Source: an uncultured Clostridium sp.
Lineage (GTDB): Bacteria; Bacillota_I; Bacilli_A; RF39; UBA660
Direction: 5' to 3'
Assembly: GCA_902493795.1 (NCBI GenBank)
Contig: CABUQZ010000007.1
Span: 10,509 to 74,508 of the forward strand
DNA length: 64,000 bases
Shown one piece after another: positions 16,441-25,553 of the stretch (within the stretch, counting starts at the first letter, position 1; the number at the start of each line of letters is the position of its first letter). Under the pieces are notes generated by a model that was given only the letters and a program-made list of their open reading frames with translations, made no database searches and was not told where the DNA came from. The translations under genes and the position numbers were made by a program.

Positions 16441-19305
16441 TTATGGAGTTTCTGGCTCAACTGGTTCTTGAACAGGAGGTGGAGAATTATCTACAATTGT
16501 TACCTTCCTTGTTAAAGTTCTATCGTAACTAGTTCCATATGTTAATCGATAAGTAATTGTATATTCATTAGCTGAATCAGTACTTATATTTGCTATATTA
16601 TTACCATTATTATCTTTTATCGTTACTGTAACATTAGGAGTAACAGCAACTCCATCTTTAGTTAATGATACATCTTTTGCGCTAGGATTTAAATCAACAG
16701 CGTTAAGACTATCACCAACATTATATGTTGTAGTGCTATTTGCATTTAAATAAGCTTCATATTTTGAATTATCTTTATATTCTATTTTATCAGTAGCACC
16801 TAAGCTATCAACAGTAGATACATTTTGGTATCCAGCTGATACTCTATAAACACCATTAGGATCAGCAACATTTTTAATTGTAAATTTATTATCAGTAGTA
16901 AATCCTAAATAAACGCTTCCTTTGAATATCTTATATCCTAAAGCTCCATAAGAACCTGATAAATCTTCTTCAGGATTAGGTATACGATTCCATGTTAATG
17001 TAACTACTTTAGTGTTTTCATCATAACTTGCTTTAAAGTTAGTAACATCTGGAAGTTTTTGGTAAGCAGCAGATACTTCTTTTGGTTCAGTTCCTTTAGC
17101 AAACCATTCATATACTATTTTATTTGATGGAGTGTATTGACTAGGTAGTTTTAATGGTTTATTTACATCATCAGAAATTTCAACTCCAACTTTTATAACT
17201 GAATTAGGAACTGCAAAGTCTTGACCATTCTTTTTGAAAATCTTGCTTCCTAAAGCATTGAATAAGTTCTTTCTGTTTCTAAGAGCAGCAGATGTATTAG
17301 ACCAATATTTTGAACTTATTGGTTCATATCCATACCATAATGATATAACTGTTTCAGGGTCATAACCAATAATCCATGCATCGTTTATTGCATCATCACC
17401 TAAGTGATATTTATATTTTGTAGCAGCAGTATAGTTTGTTGTACCAGTTTTAGCAGCAACGTTAACACCTTGAACTTTACCAGCACCACTTAATCCGTTA
17501 GTTACAGCAGTTTTTAAGCAATCTGTAATCATAAAAGCAGTTGATGTTTTCATAACCCTAGTTCTAGTTGCGTCGGCAACAACAATTTCACCAGTATCTC
17601 TAAATTCAATTTTAGAAATTGTGTATGGTTCAATATATTCTCCGCCATTAGCAAACGCTGCATAAGCACCAGCCATTTCTAGTGGATTAGATCCATTAAA
17701 TGATCCAATAGAGTAGGCTTCATGTAAATATTTTGATTCTTCAGAATCCTTTTCAAGAGTAATTCCAAGGGACTTAACAAAGTTATAAATAAACTTATTA
17801 TCTACTTGTTGGAAAGCTTTCAAGGCAGGAACATTTCTTGACTGAGCAAGAGCAGTTCTAAGAGTAATTATTCCCATATGACCTCTATCTGAGTTTCTTA
17901 TTTCCTGTCCTGTACTATAGTAGTACCTTGAGTCATCAAATAGTTTAGCAGTTGACCATCCTAGTGACTCCATACCAGGAGCGTAATCAAATATTGGCTT
18001 AGCAGTAGATCCTATCTGACGTTTTGTCTGTGTTGCATAGTTAAACTTCATATTACCTGTTTGGTTACGTCCTGCTCCAATTGCAGTAATTTTTCCTGTT
18101 TTAGCTTCAACTACAGCAATACCAGCTTGAACTTCAGGATTATCCCACTTGTATGTCTTACCACTCATAATATCATCTACTACAGTTTGATAAGCTGGAT
18201 TCATATTAGTGTATATCTTCATTGATGTAGTATGTGGGTTTGCACCATACTTCTTTTGAGCCTCTTCAACTACTGTGTTTAAATAAGACCAATATTTTTG
18301 AGTCTCTTTTTGTGGATGAAGTAAAGAAGTAACTGGAACTCTTTTTACAATTTCAAGTTCTTCTTTAGTAATATATCCATGTTTATACATTAAATTAAGT
18401 ACTGTTGCACGTCTTTCTTCGGCAGCTTCAGGATGCTTAAATGGATCGTATGTATTAGGAGCTTGGAACATTCCAATAAGTGTTGCTGATTCTGCAATAT
18501 TTAATTGATATGCATGTTTATTAAAATATTCCATACTAGCTTGCTCAATTCCATAAGCATTATTTCCTAAAAAGTGGTTGTTTAAATAAAATTCAATAAT
18601 TTCTTGCTTAGAGTATTTATTCTCTATTTTAAATACAGCCATATAAATATCAGTAAATTTACGACTAATTCCTGCAAACCCTTCAGTTACATCAGCTTTA
18701 TCAGCGTTGTAACTGTTTTTTGCAACCTGCATTGTTAGTGTTGAAGCACCACCGGCATCTCTTTTACCTAAAGCCTGTTTAAGTGAGGCAACTAAAAATC
18801 TAGGAGCATCAAAACCATTATGTTGGAAAAATCTTGAGTCCTCAGTTGCAATTAACGCATCAACAAGAGACTCATTTAATTGCTCATATTTAATAATCTC
18901 ACGTTTTTGAGTACCAAGTTCTGCAATTTCAGCTCCAGTACTATCGTAAATAATAGTTGTCTGTGTCATTGTAAGTATATCTTCATTAAATTCAGGAGCA
19001 TTTTTAACTATGTAATTTAAAAACCAAGCAACACCACCAACTCCTGCAATAGCACAAAGTAAAATAAAAATTGCAATACAGTTAAGAGTTATTCTAACCC
19101 ATTTCTTTTTTTTCTTATTCTCAAGTACTTTAGAAATCCAAATGATAAATAAAATTCCTAAAATTAGAATCAAAGTGAATAAAAAATTCATAAATATTAA
19201 ACCCAAAACTAAAGTAATAACTAAAAATATTCCAAGTAGTTTAACATTAGGTTTTAAATGAATTTTTGTATTAATCGTATTTTTCTTTTTCTTAGTCTTT
19301 GCCAT
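16441..19305 (-). CDS. ponA: Bifunctional class A penicillin-binding protein (PBP1)
   Basis: A 954-residue membrane enzyme that polymerises and crosslinks peptidoglycan. After N-terminal membrane segments comes the GT51 domain with EDSRFFQHNGFD and GGASTLTMQVAKN, then the transpeptidase domain with the active-site S-T-A-K in IGSTAKP, S-R-N in AQSRNVPAL and K-T-G in AAKTGTTNYT. The C-terminus adds a fibronectin type III-like domain (about residues 745-825), an Ig-like domain and a short Pro/Glu tail. The N-terminus has about two additional hydrophobic segments, more than the single span of Bacillus PBP1. Its start overlaps the end of recU by 14 bases, the recU-ponA pairing known from Bacillus. 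Confidence 0.94.
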   Translation of the reverse strand: MAKTKKKKNTINTKIHLKPNVKLLGIFLVITLVLGLIFMNFLFTLILILGILFIIWISKVLENKKKKKWVRITLNCIAIFILLCAIAGVGGVAWFLNYIVKNAPEFNEDILTMTQTTIIYDSTGAEIAELGTQKREIIKYEQLNESLVDALIATEDSRFFQHNGFDAPRFLVASLKQALGKRDAGGASTLTMQVAKNSYNADKADVTEGFAGISRKFTDIYMAVFKIENKYSKQEIIEFYLNNHFLGNNAYGIEQASMEYFNKHAYQLNIAESATLIGMFQAPNTYDPFKHPEAAEERRATVLNLMYKHGYITKEELEIVKRVPVTSLLHPQKETQKYWSYLNTVVEEAQKKYGANPHTTSMKIYTNMNPAYQTVVDDIMSGKTYKWDNPEVQAGIAVVEAKTGKITAIGAGRNQTGNMKFNYATQTKRQIGSTAKPIFDYAPGMESLGWSTAKLFDDSRYYYSTGQEIRNSDRGHMGIITLRTALAQSRNVPALKAFQQVDNKFIYNFVKSLGITLEKDSEESKYLHEAYSIGSFNGSNPLEMAGAYAAFANGGEYIEPYTISKIEFRDTGEIVVADATRTRVMKTSTAFMITDCLKTAVTNGLSGAGKVQGVNVAAKTGTTNYTAATKYKYHLGDDAINDAWIIGYDPETVISLWYGYEPISSKYWSNTSAALRNRKNLFNALGSKIFKKNGQDFAVPNSVIKVGVEISDDVNKPLKLPSQYTPSNKIVYEWFAKGTEPKEVSAAYQKLPDVTNFKASYDENTKVVTLTWNRIPNPEEDLSGSYGALGYKIFKGSVYLGFTTDNKFTIKNVADPNGVYRVSAGYQNVSTVDSLGATDKIEYKDNSKYEAYLNANSTTTYNVGDSLNAVDLNPSAKDVSLTKDGVAVTPNVTVTIKDNNGNNIANISTDSANEYTITYRLTYGTSYDRTLTRKVTIVDNSPPPVQEPVEPETP

Positions 19306-19870
19306 TTTTTCCTCCTAAGATATTATCAATAATTTTTAAATAGTCCAGTCTAGGATTATATGATATATCTACCAAATATCCTTTTTTTTCAAAATATTCA
19401 TATGGAATAGATTTTCTATCATTTTCTTTTAAAAAACTTATTAAATCTTCTCCCATTAATATGTAATTCTTATCAAGATGAACAAATCTAACAATTAAAA
19501 ATCCTATTCCACCATTTTCTACTACATGTTTGATATGAAGTATTTGATGTTTATGTATATTAGCAAGTGGAAAAGATGTTTTATTAGTCGTTTCTTTTGC
19601 TTCAAAATCAATATATAAGCCCCTATAAAGCCCATTATAATCAGTAGTAGATGGCTCTTTAAAAAAAGCTTCTTTAATCGTCATACTATTATTTTTATAA
19701 TCAACTTTAGTAACCTGTATAGGAGTAGGTTTTTTATAAATATATGCAATACCTTTATCAATATAATATTGATTAGTTATATTTATATCTTCCTCTAAAC
19801 CCATACCTCTATTATCGAATCTTATATAGTTATCACTGTTGTATCTTTTAATCCCTTTTGGGTAGTTCAC
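19292..19870 (-). CDS. recU: Holliday junction resolvase RecU
   Basis: This 192-residue nuclease resolves recombination junctions. It contains NRGMGLEEDINITNQYY at the N-terminus, then the catalytic core with GLYIDFEAKET (Asp, Glu, Lys of the PD-(D/E)xK fold) and FPLANIHKHQI, all typical of RecU. I chose GTG at 19870, 6 bases after the site aggtg; the longer frame to 19879 lacks a site. It is the first gene of the recU-pbp1 operon and is divergent from gpsB. Both neighbours act in cell division and wall growth. Confidence 0.92.
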   Translation of the reverse strand: MNYPKGIKRYNSDNYIRFDNRGMGLEEDINITNQYYIDKGIAYIYKKPTPIQVTKVDYKNNSMTIKEAFFKEPSTTDYNGLYRGLYIDFEAKETTNKTSFPLANIHKHQILHIKHVVENGGIGFLIVRFVHLDKNYILMGEDLISFLKENDRKSIPYEYFEKKGYLVDISYNPRLDYLKIIDNILGGKNGKD

Positions 19871-19977
19871 TAAAATCACCTAGATATTTCTACATATCTT
19901 TAATAATTATACTATACATATTTATATTTTTCTATAATATTTAATCATATTTCATATTATTTTTCATATTGTTATAT

Positions 19978-20006
19978 TTGACAAACAAGCGATTTTATAT
20001 GATAAT
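19978..20006 (+). promoter_or_regulatory. SigA-type promoter of gpsB-rnpB
   Basis: TTGACA at 19978-19983, a 17-base spacer and GATAAT at 20001-20006 form a near-consensus promoter 28 bp before the gpsB start. Confidence 0.8.
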
Positions 20007-20033
20007 ATAAAGAGTAAGGGATTGGTGATATAG

Positions 20034-20378
20034 ATGTATCAAGAACAATTCAATTTATCTCCTAAAGATATTTTAGAAAAAGAATTTAAAATAGACACAA
20101 GAGGGTATAGATTAAAAGAAGTAGATCAATATCTAGACCTTATAATTAGTGATTATGAACAATTCTTTAAAATATTGAAAGATAAGGATAAAGAAAAAGA
20201 GGAGTTACTTAATGAGATAATGTCTTTAAAGCAAGAAAACAGAAATTTGAAGACTAGTCTAGAGATTGCTAAATCAGCAGATGATGATGGTAATGATTCA
20301 GGAAAGACAGTATCAAATGTTGATATTATGAAAAGATTATCTCAACTTGAAAAAATAGTTTACGGAAAAGATGAATAA
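20034..20378 (+). CDS. gpsB: Cell-division adaptor GpsB
   Basis: A 114-residue coiled-coil protein of the DivIVA/GpsB family. The N-terminal membrane- and PBP-binding domain shows LSPKDILEKEFKIDTRGYRLKEVDQYLDLII (about residues 7-40), followed by a coiled coil to residue 80 and a C-terminal trimerisation helix (MKRLSQLEKIVYG). GpsB moves class A PBPs between side wall and septum, and the PBP1 gene lies just across the divergent promoter region. The RNase P RNA gene begins at the gpsB stop codon, as in Bacillus. Confidence 0.93.
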   Translation: MYQEQFNLSPKDILEKEFKIDTRGYRLKEVDQYLDLIISDYEQFFKILKDKDKEKEELLNEIMSLKQENRNLKTSLEIAKSADDDGNDSGKTVSNVDIMKRLSQLEKIVYGKDE

Positions 20379-20733
20379 TACTTAGGGCAAACGCTATATA
20401 TGAGTATATAGAGGAAAGTCCATGCTCACAGAGTCTGAAATGACTCTAGTGTTCGTGCTAAGGGAGAAAGTAACCTTAGGTAGCAAATTAGCTTTTGCTA
20501 ACGGCGACGAATTAATCTAAGTCTTTGATATGATTATAGTAGTCATAAAGTGTCAAAGTGACGAATAAACTGGAAACAGTGGAAGTGGAACGCGATAAAC
20601 CCCGCGAGTGAGAAACTCAAATATTGGTAGAGGAGCTCTAACAAAGGAATTTTAACAGAGTTAGGGACTAGGTAACTAGTAGATAAATGTTTGCCACCTA
20701 GTAATAGGTACAGAACATGGCTTATTAAGTATT
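20379..20733 (+). ncRNA. rnpB: RNase P RNA, B-type
   Basis: Catalytic RNA that matures tRNA 5' ends. The conserved P4 strands are present: gaggaaagtccatgctcac near 20411 and acagaacatggctta near 20710. The ends aatactta and taagtatt pair as helix P1. The segment gcgagtgagaaactcaaatattggtag follows the B-type layout of Bacillus. The 5' end touches the gpsB stop codon, so the RNA is probably made by processing or from the gpsB promoter. Confidence 0.95.
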
Positions 20734-20761
20734 ATTTTTATTTATTTTAATAGAGGTGTTT

Positions 20762-21268
20762 ATGAAAGAGCTTGGTGAATATTTAAAAGAAACAAGAATA
20801 AACAACGGTGTAAGTATTGACGAAGCTGCACAAGACTTAAATATAGATGATTTTTTATTAGAAAGTATTGAAGATGGAAACACAAGAACATTTAAAGATG
20901 TTTTATCGATGAAAGAAAAAATTAAAAGTTATGCTAAATATTTAGGGTTAAAGCCTGAAGAAGTAATAGATGAATTTAATGATTATTTATTTGAAAAGAC
21001 ATCAAAAATTTCTTTGCAGGACATACTTGATGCAGAAAAAAATGCTAATAAGAATAATGGTACAGAAAGAAAAAAGATATCATCACCATATACTATTATA
21101 AAACCTAGTAAAAAAGACAGAAAAAGCATATTGATTTTAATTGGTATGATTCTACTTTTGATGTTATTTGTTATATTAGTCTTTAATATAATAAGACCAA
21201 AGAAAAATACAATTACTAAAGAATTAAAATATAAGTTAGAAGGTGAAAAATATGAACTTACCGAATAA
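20762..21268 (+). CDS. RodZ-like membrane-anchored helix-turn-helix protein
   Basis: This 168-residue protein has an XRE-type helix-turn-helix domain (MKELGEYLKETRINNGVSIDEAAQDL, residues about 1-70), a basic linker and one membrane span (ILILIGMILLLMLFVILVFNII). The exported tail is only about 20 residues, much shorter than in full RodZ. RodZ links MreB filaments to the membrane and supports rod shape. The gene is followed by pgsA and recA, the same neighbourhood as ymfM (rodZ) in Bacillus. The ATG at 20762 is used with agaggtg. Its stop overlaps pgsA. Confidence 0.82.
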   Translation: MKELGEYLKETRINNGVSIDEAAQDLNIDDFLLESIEDGNTRTFKDVLSMKEKIKSYAKYLGLKPEEVIDEFNDYLFEKTSKISLQDILDAEKNANKNNGTERKKISSPYTIIKPSKKDRKSILILIGMILLLMLFVILVFNIIRPKKNTITKELKYKLEGEKYELTE

Positions 21269-21854
21269 ATTAACAATCGCAAGATTGATTTTGTCGCTAA
21301 TCATAATAGTTATATTATGTCTTCCATTTCATCGTTTTGGAATAGATATTCCAGAAGGACCTGTAATCGAAGGTATAGCATTAAAATGGGAATTTATTGT
21401 TTCTGGTGCTATTTTTATAATTGCTAGCCTAACAGATTTCCTTGACGGACATATTGCAAGATCAAGAGGACTTGTTACAAACACAGGTAAAATGTTAGAT
21501 GCAATTGCAGATAAAGTGCTTGTTAATTCTGTACTAATCATTTTAGCAGCAAAAGGAGAAATAAACGCTGTAATACCGGTAGTAATCGTAGTACGTGATA
21601 TCATTGTTAACGCTATAAAGATGGAAGCAGCTAGCAAAGGAAAAGTAGTAGCAGCAATTGGAAGTGGAAAAATTAAAACAGCTACTTTAATGATTGGAAC
21701 TATTTTAGTATTCTTTGGTAATATGCCATTTGAAATGTGGGGATTTAATGTAGCAGAGTTCTTCTTATGGTTCGCTACAATAATGTCAATTATATCAATG
21801 ATTCAATATTATAATATAAATAAAAAATTAATAATTGATGAAAATAGTAAGTAG
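21252..21854 (+). CDS. pgsA: CDP-diacylglycerol-glycerol-3-phosphate 3-phosphatidyltransferase
   Basis: Integral membrane enzyme of phosphatidylglycerol synthesis. The CDP-alcohol phosphotransferase signature D-G-x2-A-R-x8-G-x3-D-x3-D is complete: DGHIARSRGLVTNTGKMLDAIAD at about residues 62-84. Length is 200 residues with several membrane spans. The start ATG at 21252 has aaggtg upstream and lies 17 bases inside the RodZ-like gene, so translation is coupled. It ends at an intrinsic terminator. The cinA gene found between pgsA and recA in Bacillus is absent. Confidence 0.94.
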   Translation: MNLPNKLTIARLILSLIIIVILCLPFHRFGIDIPEGPVIEGIALKWEFIVSGAIFIIASLTDFLDGHIARSRGLVTNTGKMLDAIADKVLVNSVLIILAAKGEINAVIPVVIVVRDIIVNAIKMEAASKGKVVAAIGSGKIKTATLMIGTILVFFGNMPFEMWGFNVAEFFLWFATIMSIISMIQYYNINKKLIIDENSK

Positions 21855-21862
21855 TAAAAAAT

Positions 21863-21890
21863 GAATTTCTGTATAGAAGTTCTTTTTTTT
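21863..21890 (+). terminator. Intrinsic terminator of pgsA
   Basis: The stem gaatttct/agaagttc (one GU pair) with a four-base loop is followed by eight T. Confidence 0.8.
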
Positions 21891-21920
21891 AGCATAAAAA
21901 TACGTAAAAAACACATAATC

Positions 21921-21970
21921 AAACAAATGTTCTAAAAAGTATTGATTTTTTGATTTTTATAGTGTATCAT
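21921..21970 (+). promoter_or_regulatory. recA promoter with a LexA-like box
   Basis: The -35 TTGATT (21942-21947) and -10 TATCAT (21965-21970) are 17 bases apart. Just upstream at 21921-21932 lies aaacaaatgttc, which matches the Bacillota SOS box GAAC-N4-GTTC except for one base in the left half. Control by LexA is inferred. Confidence 0.6.
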
Positions 21971-22005
21971 TAATTCATAAGTAAATATGTGGAGGAAATA
22001 TTAAT

Positions 22006-23022
22006 ATGGCAAATATAGATAAGGACAAGGCTTTAGAACAAGTATTGAGTGAAATAGAAAAACAATTCGGAAAAGGTTCTATAATGCGTCTTGGTGAAAG
22101 TAAGCACATGGAAGTAGATACTTGCTCAAGTGGATCTTTATCACTTGATATAGCATTAGGTGTTGGAGGATATCCAAAAGGAAGAATTATAGAAATATAT
22201 GGACCAGAATCAAGTGGTAAAACTACTTTTGCATTGCATGCTATTGCTGAAGTTCAAAAAACTGGAGGAAGAGCAGCATTTATTGATGCAGAACACGCTC
22301 TTGACCCTTCTTATGCTAAAAATTTAGGTGTTAATATAAATGAATTATTGCTTTCTCAACCTGATACTGGAGAACAGGCATTAGAAATATGTGAAGCATT
22401 AGTAAAAAGTGAAGCAGTTAGTATAATAGTTATAGACTCAGTTGCAGCTTTAGTACCACAAGCAGAAATAGATGGAGAAATGGGAGATGCTCATGTAGGA
22501 CTTCAAGCAAGATTAATGAGCCAAGCTCTAAGAAAACTATCAGGTGCTATAAGTAAAACAAAGACAATATGTATTTTTATAAATCAATTAAGAGAAAAAG
22601 TAGGGGTAATGTTTGGAAACCCAGAAACAACTCCAGGTGGACGTGCCCTAAAGTTTTATTCAACAATAAGACTTGAAGTAAGAAGAAGTGAACAAATTAA
22701 AGTTGGTGATTCTATTACAGGAAGCAAAACTAATATTAAAGTAGTAAAAAACAAAGTAGCACCACCATTTAAAACAGCAGTAGTAGATATAATGTATGGA
22801 GAAGGTGTATCTAAAGAAGGAGAACTAATAGAACTTGCTGCAAATGCAGGAATAATCGAAAAGAGTGGTGCTTGGTTTTCTTATAATGGTGAAAAAATAG
22901 GTCAAGGAAAAGAAAATGTTAAACTTCTTTTGAAAGAAAACAAAGATCTATGTAAAGAACTTGAAGAAAAGACAAGAGATTACTATGGAATAGGTAATAC
23001 TAAAAAGACTAAAGAAAAATAA
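22006..23022 (+). CDS. recA: Recombinase RecA
   Basis: Central protein of homologous recombination and the SOS response. The Walker A motif GPESSGKT is at residues 66-73, with the preceding signature [20 protein letters not shown]. The L2-region context [21 protein letters not shown] is complete. Length is 338 residues, standard. The start follows ggagg. A putative LexA box lies in the promoter. No intein and no frameshift are seen. Rny follows 277 bp downstream behind its own promoter. Confidence 0.98.
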   Translation: MANIDKDKALEQVLSEIEKQFGKGSIMRLGESKHMEVDTCSSGSLSLDIALGVGGYPKGRIIEIYGPESSGKTTFALHAIAEVQKTGGRAAFIDAEHALDPSYAKNLGVNINELLLSQPDTGEQALEICEALVKSEAVSIIVIDSVAALVPQAEIDGEMGDAHVGLQARLMSQALRKLSGAISKTKTICIFINQLREKVGVMFGNPETTPGGRALKFYSTIRLEVRRSEQIKVGDSITGSKTNIKVVKNKVAPPFKTAVVDIMYGEGVSKEGELIELAANAGIIEKSGAWFSYNGEKIGQGKENVKLLLKENKDLCKELEEKTRDYYGIGNTKKTKEK

Positions 23023-23028
23023 TATATA

Positions 23029-23054
23029 AGATATAGCGAAAGTTATATCTTTTT
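23029..23054 (+). terminator. Intrinsic terminator of recA
   Basis: The perfect stem agatata/tatatct with an eight-base loop is followed by TTTTT. Confidence 0.8.
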
Positions 23055-23201
23055 GTTTTATAAAAATATTTATATATAAGAAAATTACTAAGTAATAATT
23101 TAGGTAAAATAAATAGCTGTAACTATTAAGAAAAAACAAACTGATGGTATCAAAAACGATAAAAAAAACTTAATTTTTAATCTTTAGTTTTATAAAAAAA
23201 A

Positions 23202-23230
23202 TTGACATTGTTTATTAAAGCACCTAAAAT
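23202..23230 (+). promoter_or_regulatory. SigA-type promoter of rny
   Basis: TTGACA at 23202-23207, a 17-base spacer and TAAAAT at 23225-23230, about 70 bp before the rny start. Confidence 0.7.
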
Positions 23231-23299
23231 AGAATTAGTGATATTAATTATATTTATATAATAAATTTAATAATGTGACTAAGAAAATGGAGGAAGAAT

Positions 23300-24850
23300 A
23301 TGGAAATTATTTACTCTATTTTGCTAGTTGTGGTTGGAATATCAGTTGGTTTTATAATTACTCATTTAGTTAACAATTCAAAAATTAATAATTCTAACAA
23401 AAAAGCTGAAGAAATTATAGAAAAAGCAAAAAAAGAAGCTGAAAAAGCTAAAAGAGACTCATTATTTGAAGCAAAAGAAGAAATTCATAAACTAAAATTA
23501 GAAAACGAAAAAGAAGCAAAAGAGAAAAAAGAAGAGTTAAAAGTATCTGAAGATAGACTTATCCAAAGAGAAAATAATATGGATAAACGTGATGAGTTAT
23601 TTCAAAAAAGAGAATTAGCTCTTGATGAAAAAGAAAAAAGTATCATAGAGTCTCAAAAAGATATCCAAGCTGAATATGCAAAAATAGAAGAACTAAAACA
23701 ACAAGAATTAGAGCAATTAACAAAAATAGCTAAGTTACCAAAAGAAGAAGCAAAAAAATTGGTAATGAAAAAAATTGAAGAAAGCATGTCAAAAGAAATA
23801 TCTGAGTATATTAAAGAAAGAGAAGATGAAGCTAAACTTGAAGCTGATAAAAAGGCCAAAAATTTAATAGCTATTTCTATGCAAAGATATGCTGCAGATA
23901 TTGCAAATGAACAAACTGTAACAGTCGTTAATCTTCCAGATGATGAAATGAAAGGAAGAATAATAGGAAGAGAAGGAAGAAACATAAGAACTATTGAAGC
24001 AATAACTGGTGTAGACTTAATTATTGATGATACACCTGAAGCTGTAGTACTATCAAGTTTCGACCCACTAAGAAGAGAAATTGCAAGAGTAACTCTTGAA
24101 ACTTTAATAAAAGATGGAAGAATACATCCAACTAGAATAGAAGAATTATACGATAAAGTATGCAAAGAAATGAAACAAAAAATCATTGAATATGGAAATG
24201 ATGCTTTGTTTGAATTAGGACTTACAAAAGTTGATCCTGAATTAATTGAAATAATAGGAAAATTACATTTTAGAACAAGTTATGGACAAAATGCTTTACA
24301 GCATTCAATTGAAGTAGCACATTTATCTGGATTACTTGCTAGTGAATTTGGAGAAAATGTTCAACTTGCTAAAAGAGCAGGTCTATTACACGATATAGGA
24401 AAAGCAATTGATCATGAAATTGAAGGAAGCCATGTAGAAATAGGAATTGATATTGCTAAAAGATATCATGAAAATGATGTAATTATTAATTCAATTGCAT
24501 CTCATCATGGAGATACAGAAGCAAAATCAACAATAGCAGTTATTGTAGCAATAGCTGATGCCTTATCTGCATCTCGTCCAGGAGCAAGAAATGATTCATT
24601 AGAAAATTATATTAAAAGACTTGAACAACTTGAAAATGTTGCCAATGATTTACCTGGAATAGATAAGACATTCGCAGTTCAAGCTGGAAGAGAATTAAGA
24701 GTTATTGTTAAACCTGAAGAGGTTGACGATTTAGGTGCTCATAAGATTGCAAGAGATGTAAAAGATAAGATTGAATCTACAATGCAATACCCAGGAACAA
24801 TAAAAGTAACAGTAGTTCGTGAGACAAGAGCACAAGAAGAAGCAAAATAG
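23300..24850 (+). CDS. rny: Ribonuclease Y
   Basis: Membrane-anchored endoribonuclease that starts mRNA decay. The order is an N-terminal membrane helix (residues about 4-24), a long coiled coil (about 30-190), a KH domain with [19 protein letters not shown], and an HD domain with [13 protein letters not shown] (metal-binding His and Asp). Length is 516 residues, against 520 in Bacillus. The start ATG has ggagga upstream. Together with RNase J at 25554 it gives this stretch the two main Bacillota RNA-decay nucleases. Confidence 0.97.
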   Translation: MEIIYSILLVVVGISVGFIITHLVNNSKINNSNKKAEEIIEKAKKEAEKAKRDSLFEAKEEIHKLKLENEKEAKEKKEELKVSEDRLIQRENNMDKRDELFQKRELALDEKEKSIIESQKDIQAEYAKIEELKQQELEQLTKIAKLPKEEAKKLVMKKIEESMSKEISEYIKEREDEAKLEADKKAKNLIAISMQRYAADIANEQTVTVVNLPDDEMKGRIIGREGRNIRTIEAITGVDLIIDDTPEAVVLSSFDPLRREIARVTLETLIKDGRIHPTRIEELYDKVCKEMKQKIIEYGNDALFELGLTKVDPELIEIIGKLHFRTSYGQNALQHSIEVAHLSGLLASEFGENVQLAKRAGLLHDIGKAIDHEIEGSHVEIGIDIAKRYHENDVIINSIASHHGDTEAKSTIAVIVAIADALSASRPGARNDSLENYIKRLEQLENVANDLPGIDKTFAVQAGRELRVIVKPEEVDDLGAHKIARDVKDKIESTMQYPGTIKVTVVRETRAQEEAK

Positions 24851-24878
24851 TAAATAAAGAATAATTAGAGGTGGAAGT

Positions 24879-25493
24879 ATGAAAAAAATTAGAAATTTGT
24901 TATTAATTATATTATTTATTTGTCCGTTTATTGTAAAAGCTGATGAGATTGATTTAGATTATTCGTACGATAGATTTGCCAAATTAGGAGGAGAGGCTCA
25001 ATATTCTTTCTCAGTAGGAACAGGTGAATATGAATATTATATAGAGTATGATCCACAATATCTCAAGTTTGAAAAATACGAAGGTTTTTCTTATTCTCAT
25101 ATATGTGGCGGTAGACAAGATAATATAACAGCAAAAGACAATAATGGAAAGATAACAATAAAGGGAGAAGAAGATGGTTGTAATTCTGGAATAACATTAT
25201 TCTTTACACCATTAAAAGAAGGAACAACTAAATTGGAAGTTTCAGAAGGAAATATAAAATTTTCTGGAAAGCGAATTGATATATCTACTGAGATAATTGA
25301 TGGAAACAAAAAGTGTGAAACATGTCCAGACGTAAAAGAATGTGAGAAATGTACAGCTGTAAACGAAAGTTCAAATAGTTCTAGTAATAACATAGTTTTG
25401 TATGTTGTATTAGGAGTGCTAGTTATACTAAACATTGTTACGTTAATCTTTACTTTAAAATCAAATAAATTAAACAAAAAGAGCACTGAATAA
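24879..25493 (+). CDS. Exported, membrane-anchored protein with cohesin-like domain
   Basis: This 204-residue protein has a signal peptide (cleavage near VKA-DE, residue 23), a beta-rich domain to about residue 140 that shows the cohesin-fold pattern (YIEYDPQYLKFEKYEG ... GITLFFTPLKEGTTKLEV), a short cysteine-rich stretch (CETCPDVKECEKC) and a C-terminal membrane helix. A cohesin-like domain also occurs in the protein at 29715. It lies 28 bp after rny with the site gaggtgg. The specific function is unknown. Confidence 0.65.
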   Translation: MKKIRNLLLIILFICPFIVKADEIDLDYSYDRFAKLGGEAQYSFSVGTGEYEYYIEYDPQYLKFEKYEGFSYSHICGGRQDNITAKDNNGKITIKGEEDGCNSGITLFFTPLKEGTTKLEVSEGNIKFSGKRIDISTEIIDGNKKCETCPDVKECEKCTAVNESSNSSSNNIVLYVVLGVLVILNIVTLIFTLKSNKLNKKSTE

Positions 25494-25506
25494 TTAGTGC
25501 TTTTTT
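25482..25506 (+). terminator. Intrinsic terminator
   Basis: The perfect stem agcact/agtgct is followed by a T run; the left arm lies inside the last codons of the cohesin-like gene. Confidence 0.8.
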
Positions 25507-25509
25507 AGT

Positions 25510-25549
25510 TTTAAAAAAGGAAGTCATTTTAGGCTTCCTTAATTTTTTT
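25510..25549 (-). terminator. Terminator of the RNase J gene
   Basis: Read on the minus strand, aaggaag pairs with cttcctt and is followed by TTTTTT. On the plus strand a T run also follows, so it may act in both directions. Confidence 0.75.
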
Positions 25550-25553
25550 TTAA

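Noticed and set aside
23653..24186. 177-codon minus-strand ORF inside rny
   Set aside because: It is antisense to a clear RNase Y gene, without start signals.
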